Below are positions 35,932-45,507 of a stretch of DNA of 64,000 nt, one piece after another. Where the stretch lies: contig NZ_CP102292.1 of the NCBI RefSeq assembly GCF_025152405.1, forward strand, positions 1,550,001 through 1,614,000, in the 5' to 3' direction. A program made the translations under genes and the position numbers. Under the pieces are notes generated by a model that saw only the letters and a program-made list of their open reading frames with translations, searched no databases and was not told the DNA's origin. Source of the DNA: [Ruminococcus] lactaris ATCC 29176. GTDB taxonomy: Bacteria; Bacillota; Clostridia; Lachnospirales; Lachnospiraceae. Positions within the stretch are counted from its first letter, which is position 1; every line of letters starts with the position of its first letter.

Positions 35932-37065
35932 TTAACGTTCTCCTGCCCCGTTTTCCGGACGCATCTCTTTTTTCTGATTCCTGCCGGAATACCCGGAAAC
36001 ACTCAGCACAAGTCCCATCTCCAGTAATAAAAATACAACCGATGTTCCTCCATAACTGATAAATGGCAGCGTGATTCCTGTATTGGGAATGGAATTTGTT
36101 ACCACTGCAATATTTAAAATGATCTGGATCATCATATGTGCCATCGCTCCTGTTGCAATCAATGCACCGGTCAGATCCTCCGCCTTTGCAGCAATCACAA
36201 AGAATCTCCAGATCAGGATCAGAAAAACTCCGATCAGGATTCCCGCACCCACCAGTCCCAGTTCTTCGCAGATGATCGAAAAGATCATATCATTTTGTGC
36301 CTCAGGAAGAAACCCCAGCTTCTGGACACTGTTCCCCAGTCCTCTGCCAAATAAGCCTCCGCTTCCAATGGCATACAATCCCTGCAGGGTCTGATAACCT
36401 TTTTCGTATTTCTCCGGATTTCTCCAGATTGCGATCCGTTCCAGCCTGTAACTCTCCAATGCAAGGAAGATCGTCATAAATCCCGCTCCACCTGCAATCA
36501 TCCAGAAAAATTGCAGATATTTCGGACTCGCCGTGAAGATCATCACTGCCCCAATTCCTAAAATAATGATCGCTGTGCTTAAGTTACTCGCTCCTACAAG
36601 TCCCACGATGGGAAGAATCGTCAGCATAGTAAGGACAATACTTTTGAATTTTCCCATCTTTTTTATATTCTTTTCAATCAGCCATGAAAGAAATACGATC
36701 ACCGCTACCTTTGCAAATTCTGAAGGCTGAAATGAAACCGGGCCCAAAGACAGCCATCTTTTGGACCCGTTATATTCCTCTCCAAACAGCAGAACTGCCA
36801 CCCCCAGCAGGATTGACAGCAGATATCCCGGCACTGCCAGTGGAATCCATCTATGGTAATCAATCCTCGAAATAACCGCCATTCCGACAAGTCCGAGACC
36901 TGTGGCAAAGCCCTGCTTTTTTAAATAATAGAAAGAGTCGTGAAACTTTACATTTCCATTATAAGCACTGATGCTGGTTAGGAGAACCAGTCCTGCAATT
37001 ACCAGCACAAGTACCGTGACAAGTAATGTATCATCATAGGTGCATCGCTTTGCAGGATGCCTCAA
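35932..37065 (-). CDS. FtsW/SpoVE-type septal peptidoglycan glycosyltransferase
   Basis: 377-aa SEDS protein with about ten membrane segments. Family blocks: NGSKRWLSLGPVSFQPSEFAKVAVI, KYEKGYQTLQGLYAIGSGGLFGRGLGNSVQKLGFLPEAQNDMIFSIICEELG and the late ITLPFISYGGTSVVF. The catalytic Asp of SEDS glycosyltransferases is expected in the extracellular loop before the QP(S/A)E block's partner. Its position between murD and divIB matches spoVE of B. subtilis. It polymerises lipid II with a class B PBP; two such PBPs lie in the same cluster. Confidence 0.93.
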   Translation of the reverse strand: MRHPAKRCTYDDTLLVTVLVLVIAGLVLLTSISAYNGNVKFHDSFYYLKKQGFATGLGLVGMAVISRIDYHRWIPLAVPGYLLSILLGVAVLLFGEEYNGSKRWLSLGPVSFQPSEFAKVAVIVFLSWLIEKNIKKMGKFKSIVLTMLTILPIVGLVGASNLSTAIIILGIGAVMIFTASPKYLQFFWMIAGGAGFMTIFLALESYRLERIAIWRNPEKYEKGYQTLQGLYAIGSGGLFGRGLGNSVQKLGFLPEAQNDMIFSIICEELGLVGAGILIGVFLILIWRFFVIAAKAEDLTGALIATGAMAHMMIQIILNIAVVTNSIPNTGITLPFISYGGTSVVFLLLEMGLVLSVSGYSGRNQKKEMRPENGAGER

Positions 37066-37079
37066 TCCAGATCCACTCC

Positions 37080-38453
37080 TTATAACTGATTTACAAGTTC
37101 TTTGAATTTATCTCCACGCTGCTCATAATTTTTGAACATTCCCCAGCTTGCACATGCCGGTGAAAGAAGTACTGCATCTCCCGGTTCTGCATACTCAACG
37201 CATTTTTCAAATGCCTCTTCAAATGTATCTGCCATTACGATCTCATGAAATCCGAGTTTCTCAGCCGTCTGTGCGATCTTTTCTCTTGTAGCTCCGATCA
37301 GAACCAGCTTTTTGACCTTTCCGTCAAACGCATTGATCCATTCATCATATGCAGAATCTTTATCATATCCTCCACCGATCAGTACCGTTGGGCGGTTCAT
37401 TGCCTGGATTCCCTTGATCGCAGCATCCGGGTTCGTTCCCTTGGAATCATTATAATAAACAACGCCGTCTTTTTCTGCCACAAATTCAATCCGATGCTCT
37501 ACTCCCTGAAATTCCTTCAAGGTCTTTCGGATGATCTCAACCGGTACTCCATAAGCTGCTGCCATCGCTGCTGCTGCCATCGCATTTTCATGATTATGCG
37601 TACCGAGAATATTCAGTTCATTGACTGTACAGATCTCTGTCTTTTCACCATTCAGGCTCAGCACGATCTTCTCTCCGTCCAGATAGATTCCCTCTTCCAG
37701 TATACGCTGGCTGCTGAAATATAGAACCTTTGCTTTCAATGTCTCACCAAACTGACGTGTCACTGCATCTTCGTAATTCAGAACGCACGTATCCTCTTCC
37801 GTCTGGTTCTTTGCAATATTCTCTTTCGCTGCAATATAAGCTTCCATTGTATGGTGACGGTTCAGATGATCCGGTGTGATATTCAGGATCGCACTGACAC
37901 GCGGACGGAATGTCTCAATCGTCTCAAGCTGAAAACTGCTCATCTCTGCCACGATCACAGAATCTTCTGTTGTCTCAAGTGCCACACTGGTATAAGGATT
38001 TCCAATATTTCCAACTACATATGTATTCTCTGTATAGTTCTTCATGATCTGACCAAGCAGAGAAGTTGTCGTCGTCTTTCCGTTGGTTCCGGTAATCGCA
38101 AGAACCTCTCCCTTTCCTGCTTCATATGCCAGTTCGATTTCCCCCCAGATCGGGATTCCCCGGTCTCTCATCTCATTCACAATCGGAAGATCGGTCGGAA
38201 CTCCCGGACTCATAACAACCAGATCCAGTGTCTTCAGCAGCTGTGCCTTTTTTTCGTCCGCAAGTGTACCAAGAAGAATCTGTAAACTGCCATTCCCGGA
38301 TTCCGGGATCTTTGACAGGATCTCTTCTCTGTCCAGCTTATCATTCCCATCATAAAGTACGACTTCTGCACCTTCCCGGAGCAACAGACTGCATGCCGCT
38401 TCTCCACTGATTCCTGAACCAAATACAAGTACCTTTTTTTCTTTGATCTTCAT
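37080..38453 (-). CDS. murD: UDP-N-acetylmuramoylalanine--D-glutamate ligase
   Basis: 457 aa, adds D-Glu to UDP-MurNAc-L-Ala in the cytosol. The ATP motif is ITGTNGKTTTTSL near residues 118-130; other Mur ligase blocks are VAEMSSFQLETI, ILNITPDHLNRHHTMEAY, HNHENAMAAAAMA, GVEHRIEFVAEKDGVVYYNDSKGTN and LLSPACASWGMFKNYEQRGD. The last is specific for MurD. It follows mraY with a three-base gap. Confidence 0.97.
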   Translation of the reverse strand: MKIKEKKVLVFGSGISGEAACSLLLREGAEVVLYDGNDKLDREEILSKIPESGNGSLQILLGTLADEKKAQLLKTLDLVVMSPGVPTDLPIVNEMRDRGIPIWGEIELAYEAGKGEVLAITGTNGKTTTTSLLGQIMKNYTENTYVVGNIGNPYTSVALETTEDSVIVAEMSSFQLETIETFRPRVSAILNITPDHLNRHHTMEAYIAAKENIAKNQTEEDTCVLNYEDAVTRQFGETLKAKVLYFSSQRILEEGIYLDGEKIVLSLNGEKTEICTVNELNILGTHNHENAMAAAAMAAAYGVPVEIIRKTLKEFQGVEHRIEFVAEKDGVVYYNDSKGTNPDAAIKGIQAMNRPTVLIGGGYDKDSAYDEWINAFDGKVKKLVLIGATREKIAQTAEKLGFHEIVMADTFEEAFEKCVEYAEPGDAVLLSPACASWGMFKNYEQRGDKFKELVNQL

Positions 38454-38456
38454 CTT

Positions 38457-39413
38457 TTATACCCCCATAAGAGCAATCAGGCAAAGGATTGCCGTAATGA
38501 TCGAAAATACAGCTACAACTCTCGTCTCAGACCATCCGCACAACTCAAAGTGATGATGGATCGGAGCCATCTTAAAGAGTCTCTTTCCGCCTGTCTTCTT
38601 AAAATATGTTACCTGCAGAATTACTGAAATCACCTCTGCAAGATAGATAAATCCCACAATGAGAATAAATAACGGCATTCTCATCATATAGGCAGTTCCA
38701 GCTACAAAACCGCCCAGTGCAAGTGATCCTGTATCGCCCATGAATACACTCGCCGGATAAACATTAAAAAGCAGGAATCCCATCAATGCTCCTACAACCG
38801 CACAGGTGATCGGTTCCAGTCCACTCTTTGTTCCAACCGCTACAACTGTAAAAAATGTTGCAACCAGTACTGTGACGCTGGAGGCAAGTCCGTCCAGTCC
38901 GTCTGTAAAATTCGTACCATTCACAGTACCGATCACTGCAAAGAACAGTACCGGAATTGCAAGCCATCCAAGATTCAGTTCGTACCCGTGCGTAAACGGA
39001 ACGATCATGGTCAGCGGAACCTTTGCCACTTTTACGAGATAATATGCAAAGATCGCCGTCACTACGATCTGCAATGCCATCTTCTGCATTGGATAAAGTC
39101 CATCCGAACGATTCATGACTACCTTCAGATAGTCATCCAGAAAACCGATCAGTCCGAACCCAACGGTAAGGAACAGAACCGGAATGATCTGCGGGTAATC
39201 TTTTACATAGATCAGAGATGTGACCGCAACGGATGCAAGGATGATCACGCCTCCCATGGTAGGCGTCCCTGCCTTCTTCAGATGCGACTGGACTCCTTCT
39301 ACCCTCTCTGTCTGCCCCATCTTCAGCTTTCTTAAAAACGGGATCACGACCGGTCCGAGGATCAGACTGATCGCAAATGAAATCAATACCGGAATTACTA
39401 TATGACTGTTCAT
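38457..39413 (-). CDS. mraY: Phospho-N-acetylmuramoyl-pentapeptide-transferase
   Basis: 318-aa integral membrane enzyme that makes lipid I from UDP-MurNAc-pentapeptide and undecaprenyl phosphate. About ten hydrophobic segments. Signature blocks: KKAGTPTMGGVII, GFLDDYLKV (catalytic Asp pair), NGTNFTDGLDGLAS, VFMGDTGSLALGG, and the C-terminal HHHFELCGWSETRVV. Length is typical of Firmicutes. Confidence 0.97.
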   Translation of the reverse strand: MNSHIVIPVLISFAISLILGPVVIPFLRKLKMGQTERVEGVQSHLKKAGTPTMGGVIILASVAVTSLIYVKDYPQIIPVLFLTVGFGLIGFLDDYLKVVMNRSDGLYPMQKMALQIVVTAIFAYYLVKVAKVPLTMIVPFTHGYELNLGWLAIPVLFFAVIGTVNGTNFTDGLDGLASSVTVLVATFFTVVAVGTKSGLEPITCAVVGALMGFLLFNVYPASVFMGDTGSLALGGFVAGTAYMMRMPLFILIVGFIYLAEVISVILQVTYFKKTGGKRLFKMAPIHHHFELCGWSETRVVAVFSIITAILCLIALMGV

Positions 39414-39512
39414 ACATACACCTCTTTATTTCTTTTGTTGTACGTCCGGAAATTTCCGCTCCCTTTTCAGAAGTATCTCTTTCAAAACGCCTTTTACAGT
39501 ATACCCTATCAG

Positions 39513-41237
39513 TCAGCTTTTTTCAATCCCGAGATACGGCAGCACGTTATCATAAATGCTGCGTAACACCGGTGCAGCGATCGTACCGCCATAATAAACT
39601 CCCTGTGGATTACGGATCACCACGATTCCGAGAACCTGTGGATTTTCCGCCGGGGCAAACCCTATAAAGGAAGAAATATATTTATTTGCACTTCTTGGAA
39701 GTGTCTGGGACGTTGCAGTTTTTCCTCCGACAGAATACCCCTCCACCGCTCCGTTTCTTCCGGATCCTTCTTCCACCACACTCTTTAAAAGCATCCGCAT
39801 GGTTTCTGAAGTTTTTTCTGATACGATCCCTTTTTTCTCTTCATACTGAAACTGTTCCAGTACCGTTCCTTCTCCGTCTTCAATGGAAATTCCAAAATGC
39901 GGCGTGACTCTTTTTCCACCATTGACCAGGGAACTGACTGTCGTTGCCATCTGAATCGGTGTGATCTGAAAAGACTGGCCGAAAGACATCGTTGCAAGTT
40001 CCACCAGTCCGATATCTTCCTTTTTATGCATAATCGTTCCCGCTTCTCCCGGCAGATCCACATTGGTCAGCCCCAGTAAGCCAAACTGCTTAAAATATTC
40101 ATAAAAACGGTCTGCCCCCAGCCGCAGACCAATATCTATAAAAACCGGATTACAGGAATTCTGAATCCCCTGTATAAAAGTTTCCTGCCCATGTCCGCCC
40201 ACCTTGTGGCACCGAATCCTGCGGTCTTCCACCACCCGGTATCCTGGGCAGGAAAATGTATCAGAAAGTGACACCACTCCTTCCTCCAGGCAGGCTGATG
40301 ATGTAATGATCTTAAAAGTAGATCCAGGTTCATAGGTATCATTAATACATTCATTTCTCCACATCCGGTTCAGCCGTTCCTGTAATTCTACATCAGAAAG
40401 AGGTTCTTCTGCCACTTCGGTATTCAGTTCATAGGGTGTATTCAGATTAAATTCCGGCACATTCACCATCGCCAGGATTTCTCCGTTCTGTGGATTCATG
40501 AGCAGGACAGAGACACTGTCTGCCTGCTTTTCTTCCAGGACTTTTTCCGCCGCCTGCTGACAGAAACTCTGAATATTATAATCCATACTGATCCGCAGAT
40601 TTCCTCCTGCTACCGGCTCGATCCGGTCTTCAGCGACTCCTTCCAGTTCAATCCCTCTTGCGTCTGTCACTGTTAAGATCGTTCCATTGATTCCTTTCAG
40701 ATACTCTTCATATTTCACTTCCAGGCCAATGATTCCCTGATTATCTCCACCGGTAAATCCAAGGACTCTGGAAGCCAGGTCACGATAAGGATAATATCTT
40801 TTAAAGTCTTCATCCACTTTCACTCCGTCCAGATCATAATCCCGGATTCTGTCACCTGTCTCTTTTTCTACATTTGTCCTGATTTTCTCCATGGATGTGA
40901 CTTTTTGTATTTTCTCTGCGATTTTACTCTCATCCATTTCCAGTTCTTCTGCAAGGATCCTGGCTACTTTTTCCGGTTCGGTCACCTGGCTGTGGATCAC
41001 GGAGATCGTACAGACCGTCTTGTTGGCTGCCAGGACAACTCCATTACGGTCCAGGATCTCTCCTCTGGCTGCTTTGATCTTCCGTTCCCGCTCATGAAGA
41101 TCCTTTGCCAGTTTCTGATAATGTTCTGCATCAAATACCATCAGATAAAATAATCTCGCCATAAGAGAAACGATCAACACAACTGCGATTGAAAATACAA
41201 CCAGCATTTTCTTTTTATTATAGGTCTTATTTTTCAT
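39513..41237 (-). CDS. Class B penicillin-binding protein (SpoVD-like, no PASTA)
   Basis: 574 aa. One N-terminal membrane helix (residues about 11-33), the PBP dimerisation domain (ARGEILDRNGVVLAANK), and a transpeptidase domain with SxxK as STFK (PGSTFKI) and SxN as SCN (QNSCNPVF). The third active-site motif is KTA (VGGKTATSQTLPR) instead of KTG. It lacks PASTA domains, unlike B. subtilis SpoVD. It is the second of two tandem class B PBPs in the cluster and may be the sporulation- or elongation-specific partner of the adjacent FtsW/SpoVE. The downstream gap of about 100 bp before mraY has no clear terminator. Confidence 0.9.
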   Translation of the reverse strand: MKNKTYNKKKMLVVFSIAVVLIVSLMARLFYLMVFDAEHYQKLAKDLHERERKIKAARGEILDRNGVVLAANKTVCTISVIHSQVTEPEKVARILAEELEMDESKIAEKIQKVTSMEKIRTNVEKETGDRIRDYDLDGVKVDEDFKRYYPYRDLASRVLGFTGGDNQGIIGLEVKYEEYLKGINGTILTVTDARGIELEGVAEDRIEPVAGGNLRISMDYNIQSFCQQAAEKVLEEKQADSVSVLLMNPQNGEILAMVNVPEFNLNTPYELNTEVAEEPLSDVELQERLNRMWRNECINDTYEPGSTFKIITSSACLEEGVVSLSDTFSCPGYRVVEDRRIRCHKVGGHGQETFIQGIQNSCNPVFIDIGLRLGADRFYEYFKQFGLLGLTNVDLPGEAGTIMHKKEDIGLVELATMSFGQSFQITPIQMATTVSSLVNGGKRVTPHFGISIEDGEGTVLEQFQYEEKKGIVSEKTSETMRMLLKSVVEEGSGRNGAVEGYSVGGKTATSQTLPRSANKYISSFIGFAPAENPQVLGIVVIRNPQGVYYGGTIAAPVLRSIYDNVLPYLGIEKS

Positions 41238-41297
41238 AAAAAATAACTCTGAAAAGAATGTCTTTATAACTTATTCCATCCTTTTCAGAGTTATACA

Positions 41298-43340
41298 TTA
41301 ATCTCCGTTGTTCACAGTTGCCCAACTGTCCAGATCCGGTTTGTAGTTTTCATCTGCAGAAGAGTCTGTCTTTTTATCATATGTATCTGTATAATTTTCA
41401 TCGAAATCAGAGTACTCCGTATCTCCGAAATCCTTTCCTTCCGCCTGTGCCGCAGCCGCCGCATCTGCTGCTTTGATCTGCTCACTCTCCTGGATCGTCG
41501 TAATTCCAAGATAAGGGAATGCTTCTTCCATGATCGATTTTGCAAGTTCCAGGACAAGAAGACTGTTGTCCTGTGCCGAAACATTCGGCTCATCAATCAC
41601 AACATACACCACTACTTCCGGATTTTCCTGTGGTGCATATCCGATATAGGACAGAAGATATTTTCCCTCTTTTCTCGGAATCTTCTGTGCTGTTCCGGTT
41701 TTTGCTCCGATATCGTATCCTTCTACTGCCGCCTTTTTTCCGGTACCGTACTCCATGGTTGCTTTCATATAGGATTTCAGCATCGTGGAAGTTTCCGCTG
41801 AAACAGTCTTTCGTAAAAGAACCGGATCTTTTGTCTCGATCACATTTCCATTCTGATCCTGGATCTGCTTTACTACATGTGGTTCATAATAATATCCGCC
41901 GTTGATCAGTGATGAAAATCCGGTAATAAGCTGTACCATCGTCACATTAAAACTCTGACCAAAAGAGTTGGTAGCCAGATCCACTGCTGTCATATTGTCT
42001 GCCGTATATAGAAGTCCCGCAGTTCCGGCCTCCCCCGGAAGATCAATGCCTGTATATTCCCCAAAACCAAAAATATGCTGATATCTTGTGAAATGATCCA
42101 CTCCGATACTTTCTGCCATCGTCATCAGTGCCACATTACATGAATTTGCGATTGCATCCTGGATCGTTTCCATTCCATGTCCTGACCGCAGATGGCATCC
42201 GATATCATAATCTGCCACTCTCAGTGATCCACCACAATAATACGTTTCATTTCCGGTCAGTGTTCCGCTTTCCAGCCCGGCTGCAACCGTAAACGGTTTC
42301 ATCGTCGAACCCGGCTCATAGGTATCACTGATGCAGAAGTTTCTCCACATCTGATTCCTTTTTTCCGTCTTCTCTTCCTCAGTCATTCCGTTGATCGTAT
42401 CTTCTGAATAAATTGCAGACAGATCTGCCGGATTGTTCAGGTCATAATCCGGGTAAGATGCCTGTGCCAGAATCTCACCTGTATTTGGATTCATGATCAT
42501 GACTGCTGTATTTTTACTTCCCGGCTCTCCGCTCCTTGCCTCACCGGCATGGGCCTGATTAAATGCCAGGATCTTATCTTCCACAATCTTCTGCAGGCTC
42601 ACATCAATGGTCGTCACAACCGTATCTCCATTCTTTGCTGCTTTCACTGTATGCTCTGCTGAAGAGGAAGACCCGGAATCAAAATAGCCATATTCTCTTC
42701 CATCTGTACCACTCAGTACTGCATTATATGCATTCTCTATGCCAAAAGAGCCCTCGCCTTCTGAATTGGTAAAACCGATCGTGCTGCTCGCCAGCCGGTT
42801 ATACGGATAAAGCCGGGTGTAGTCATCTTCCAGCCAGATTCCCTTTACATTGGGATAATTCTCATCATCTGCATCGATCTCATTAAATTTCTTTGCAGCT
42901 GCATAATCAATCCCTTTTTTTACAATACTGTACCGGCTCTCCGGATTGGTACTGATCAGATCCCTGATCTGTGCTTCATCAATTCCAAAGCAGTCCTTCA
43001 GGACCTGGATCGTAGGTTCTATGTATTTATCTTTGTCCGTCATAACTTTGACATCCAGGATTACGTTATATACCCTCTCGCTTGTAGCGATCTTCGTACC
43101 GTTTCGGTCAACAATATCTCCTCTTTTATAGGGGATGACCCTGCTTCCATAATTTTGCTGATCCAGTACTTTTTTGGTATATTTGCTGCCCTTGGTCACA
43201 TTAATATAAGTAATCCTTCCAATAAGAACAACAAAAGCCAGTATAACTGCCATAAATAGCATTACCAGCTTTCGTTGCATCCTTACCGGAAATTTTCTTG
43301 TCAGAAATTCAAATCTGTTCTTTCTTTTTCTTCCTGCCAT
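41298..43340 (-). CDS. Class B penicillin-binding protein 2 (FtsI/PbpB-like)
   Basis: 680 aa, septal transpeptidase candidate. A basic N-terminus, one membrane helix (residues about 25-47), dimerisation domain (YKRGDIVDRNGTKIATSERVYN), and transpeptidase motifs STMK (PGSTMKPF), SCN (ANSCNVAL) and KTGT (GAKTGTAQK). The C-terminus is an unusual acidic, Tyr/Asp-rich tail (SDFDENYTDTYDKK) of about 60 residues in place of PASTA domains. It sits directly after the FtsL-like gene, the position of pbpB in B. subtilis. Confidence 0.93.
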   Translation of the reverse strand: MAGRKRKNRFEFLTRKFPVRMQRKLVMLFMAVILAFVVLIGRITYINVTKGSKYTKKVLDQQNYGSRVIPYKRGDIVDRNGTKIATSERVYNVILDVKVMTDKDKYIEPTIQVLKDCFGIDEAQIRDLISTNPESRYSIVKKGIDYAAAKKFNEIDADDENYPNVKGIWLEDDYTRLYPYNRLASSTIGFTNSEGEGSFGIENAYNAVLSGTDGREYGYFDSGSSSSAEHTVKAAKNGDTVVTTIDVSLQKIVEDKILAFNQAHAGEARSGEPGSKNTAVMIMNPNTGEILAQASYPDYDLNNPADLSAIYSEDTINGMTEEEKTEKRNQMWRNFCISDTYEPGSTMKPFTVAAGLESGTLTGNETYYCGGSLRVADYDIGCHLRSGHGMETIQDAIANSCNVALMTMAESIGVDHFTRYQHIFGFGEYTGIDLPGEAGTAGLLYTADNMTAVDLATNSFGQSFNVTMVQLITGFSSLINGGYYYEPHVVKQIQDQNGNVIETKDPVLLRKTVSAETSTMLKSYMKATMEYGTGKKAAVEGYDIGAKTGTAQKIPRKEGKYLLSYIGYAPQENPEVVVYVVIDEPNVSAQDNSLLVLELAKSIMEEAFPYLGITTIQESEQIKAADAAAAAQAEGKDFGDTEYSDFDENYTDTYDKKTDSSADENYKPDLDSWATVNNGD

Positions 43341-43353
43341 CTTAAACTAATCC

Positions 43354-43887
43354 TTATTTTGATACATCCCTGGACTGGGCAAGAACACCGTCCTTTGGGA
43401 TCTCCTCATATTGCTTTACATAATCACTCGTAGGACTTTTGTATTCCACAACATTTCCCTGGGATTCATAAACCATTCCCATCTCGTTCATGGCCTTTTC
43501 TCTCACCGTGTCCAGATTCACGGAGTCAACAGCCGCATTATACGCTGTATCATTTGCCTCTGTCAAGTCCGCAAGTTCTTCCTGCATCGAAGTAACATGA
43601 GCTGATCTTGTAACAACTTCTGTCTGCAGTCTGATGTACACCACACAGACCGCTACTGTACAGACCGCTGCAAGAATGAAAAATATCGCATAAGCCGGAC
43701 TGATCTTCATCGCACGATTCCGGTTTCTCATTACCTGACTGCTTGTCTTCCCTGTCTTTGCAGGACGAACTTCCTGTCTTCTTTTGGGCTGAACTTCTGC
43801 CTGACGTACAGCATTTCCATATACATAAAACTTTTCTCTGTCAGAAGTGACTCTGTTCTGCTGTCTGTATCTTCTATCTGCTGCCAT
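43354..43887 (-). CDS. FtsL-like cell division protein
   Basis: 177 aa. A long basic cytoplasmic region (about 65 residues with many R, Q and K), one membrane helix (ISPAYAIFFILAAVCTVAVCVVYI), then a heptad-like coil (TSMQEELADLTEANDTAYNAAV) and VREKAMNEMGMVYESQGNVVEY, the usual FtsL C-terminal pattern. FtsL is poorly conserved in sequence, so the call rests on topology and its place between rsmH and the class B PBP gene. Confidence 0.8.
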   Translation of the reverse strand: MAADRRYRQQNRVTSDREKFYVYGNAVRQAEVQPKRRQEVRPAKTGKTSSQVMRNRNRAMKISPAYAIFFILAAVCTVAVCVVYIRLQTEVVTRSAHVTSMQEELADLTEANDTAYNAAVDSVNLDTVREKAMNEMGMVYESQGNVVEYKSPTSDYVKQYEEIPKDGVLAQSRDVSK

Positions 43888-43978
43888 CCTATACAGCCCC
43901 TTTCCCTGAAATTTGCTCTCTCAGGCTCTCCCCTTCCCGAAAGAACGTTCTTTTATACTCTAAATACTCCCTTTTTAC

Positions 43979-44914
43979 CTAAGCACGTTCAAAAATTCTG
44001 AGCTTCGCACTTTTTGAACGACTGTTTACCTCCAGCTCTTCTTCCGACGGAAGAATTGGCTTTCTGGTGATCACCTTTCCCTTTGATACATTTCCACATA
44101 CGCAAACCGGGAAATGGCTCGGACAGGTACAAGGATTCTCATTTTTTCTGAAAGAACTCTTGACGATTCTGTCCTCCAGTGAATGAAACGTAATAATGCA
44201 CAGTCTTCCACCCGGATTCAGCAGTTCAATCATGTCATCCAATGTATCTCGCAATACATCCAATTCATGATTCAGCTCAATCCTGATCGCCTGAAATGTC
44301 CTTTTGGACGGATGTCCTGACGTTTTCCGGACTTTCATCGGAATCGCATGGCTGATGATCTCATTCAGTTGTCCTGTTGTCTCTATCGGTGCTTTTTTCC
44401 GTTCTGCGACAATATGCTTTGCAATGTTCTTTGCAAACCGGTCTTCTCCGTAGTCGCGTATCACCCGATAAAGTTCTGATTCACTGTAATCATTGATAAT
44501 GTCACGGGCTGTCATCTTCTGTCTCTGATCCATCCTCATATCAAGCGGTGCATCCACCCGATAGGAAAATCCTCTTTCTGCAGTATCTAACTGATACGAT
44601 GAAACTCCCAGATCCACCGTGATCCCATCCACTTTATCAATGCCCAGTTTCTGGAGCTGCTGCTTCATATCGCAATAGTTGCTCCTGACTATCGTGACTT
44701 TCTCCCCGAAGCATTCCAGACGTTTTCCCGCTGCCCTGATTGCATCGGCGTCCTGATCTATTCCTATTAATCTCCCCTGACTGCCCAGTCGACTGCAGAC
44801 TTCATAAGCATGTCCGCCTCCACCTAATGTTGCATCCACATAGATGCCATCCGGTTTTACGTTCAGCCCGTCCACGGTCTCATACAACAGTACTGATATA
44901 TGCTCGAATGCCAT
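43979..44914 (-). CDS. rsmH: 16S rRNA (cytosine(1402)-N(4))-methyltransferase
   Basis: 311 aa from ATG 44914 ([17 protein letters not shown]), preceded by AAGGAGG; an upstream ATG at 44959 lies next to the mraZ stop. Motifs: [16 protein letters not shown] (SAM binding), [28 protein letters not shown], and [15 protein letters not shown]. RsmH (MraW) methylates C1402 of 16S rRNA. Order mraZ-rsmH-ftsL is conserved across bacteria. Confidence 0.97.
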   Translation of the reverse strand: MAFEHISVLLYETVDGLNVKPDGIYVDATLGGGGHAYEVCSRLGSQGRLIGIDQDADAIRAAGKRLECFGEKVTIVRSNYCDMKQQLQKLGIDKVDGITVDLGVSSYQLDTAERGFSYRVDAPLDMRMDQRQKMTARDIINDYSESELYRVIRDYGEDRFAKNIAKHIVAERKKAPIETTGQLNEIISHAIPMKVRKTSGHPSKRTFQAIRIELNHELDVLRDTLDDMIELLNPGGRLCIITFHSLEDRIVKSSFRKNENPCTCPSHFPVCVCGNVSKGKVITRKPILPSEEELEVNSRSKSAKLRIFERA

Positions 44915-44958
44915 AATTTCCTCCTTTTGGCTGCCTTCTCCCCGGCTGCCTTCTGTCA

Positions 44959-45396
44959 TCAGATGCGTATTCCTATCGCTTCCATGCGTTCCGCAATCGC
45001 ATCCAAATCTTCTTCACTGATCTGACTCTTTTCTTCCCAAAGAGCTTTATCCCAGATCTCAACGCGGTCCTGTACTCCTACAAGTACCACTTCCTTCTCA
45101 AGATGTGCTGCTTTTCTGAGTGACGTAGGAACAAGCACTCTCCCCTGCCTGTCAAAACTTCCCTCATTTGCACTTCCGAAAAAATAACGCTTGAACATTC
45201 TGGCATCCTTGTTCATCCGTGGTAAAGACTCGAGTTCGGCAACGAATTTGTTCCATTCTTCCTGAGAGTACACAAAAAGACAGCCTTCCAGTCCATTACA
45301 GATAACGAAGCTGTCACCCAGCCCTTCTCTTAATTTGGCCGGAATGATTAATCTGCCCTTTTCATCAATGTTATGATTATACTCTCCTAATAACAT
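44959..45396 (-). CDS. mraZ: Transcriptional regulator MraZ
   Basis: 145 aa, two AbrB-like half-domains: [23 protein letters not shown] at the start and [23 protein letters not shown] in the second half. Each carries the DxxGR signature. MraZ represses its own dcw operon by binding direct repeats in the promoter; such repeats are visible just upstream (45426-45490). It is the first gene of the cluster. Confidence 0.96.
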   Translation of the reverse strand: MLLGEYNHNIDEKGRLIIPAKLREGLGDSFVICNGLEGCLFVYSQEEWNKFVAELESLPRMNKDARMFKRYFFGSANEGSFDRQGRVLVPTSLRKAAHLEKEVVLVGVQDRVEIWDKALWEEKSQISEEDLDAIAERMEAIGIRI

Positions 45397-45425
45397 CCGG
45401 AACCCTTTCTCTCAAACGTAAGACT

Positions 45426-45490
45426 CCATTAGCCTCCACAATGTGCCACTTCTCACCACTTTCTTACCACTTGCCTCCATTGTAAACCAC
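45426..45490 (-). promoter_or_regulatory. MraZ operator: seven-repeat array
   Basis: On the minus strand RTGG cores recur at 10-, 10-, 10-, 11-, 10- and 10-bp steps (plus-strand CCAY starting at 45426, 45436, 45446, 45456, 45467, 45477 and 45487), five of them GTGG. This fits published MraZ sites (repeats of GTGG or AAAGTG type with helical spacing). It covers the -10 and the start of transcription. Confidence 0.8.
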
Positions 45491-45507
45491 TCTTCCCCCT
45501 TTTTCAA
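45479..45507 (-). promoter_or_regulatory. Sigma-A promoter of the mraZ-dcw operon
   Basis: Minus strand: TTGAAA (45502-45507), 17-bp spacer, TACAAT (45479-45484). It is overlapped by the MraZ repeats, so binding should block polymerase. Confidence 0.8.
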
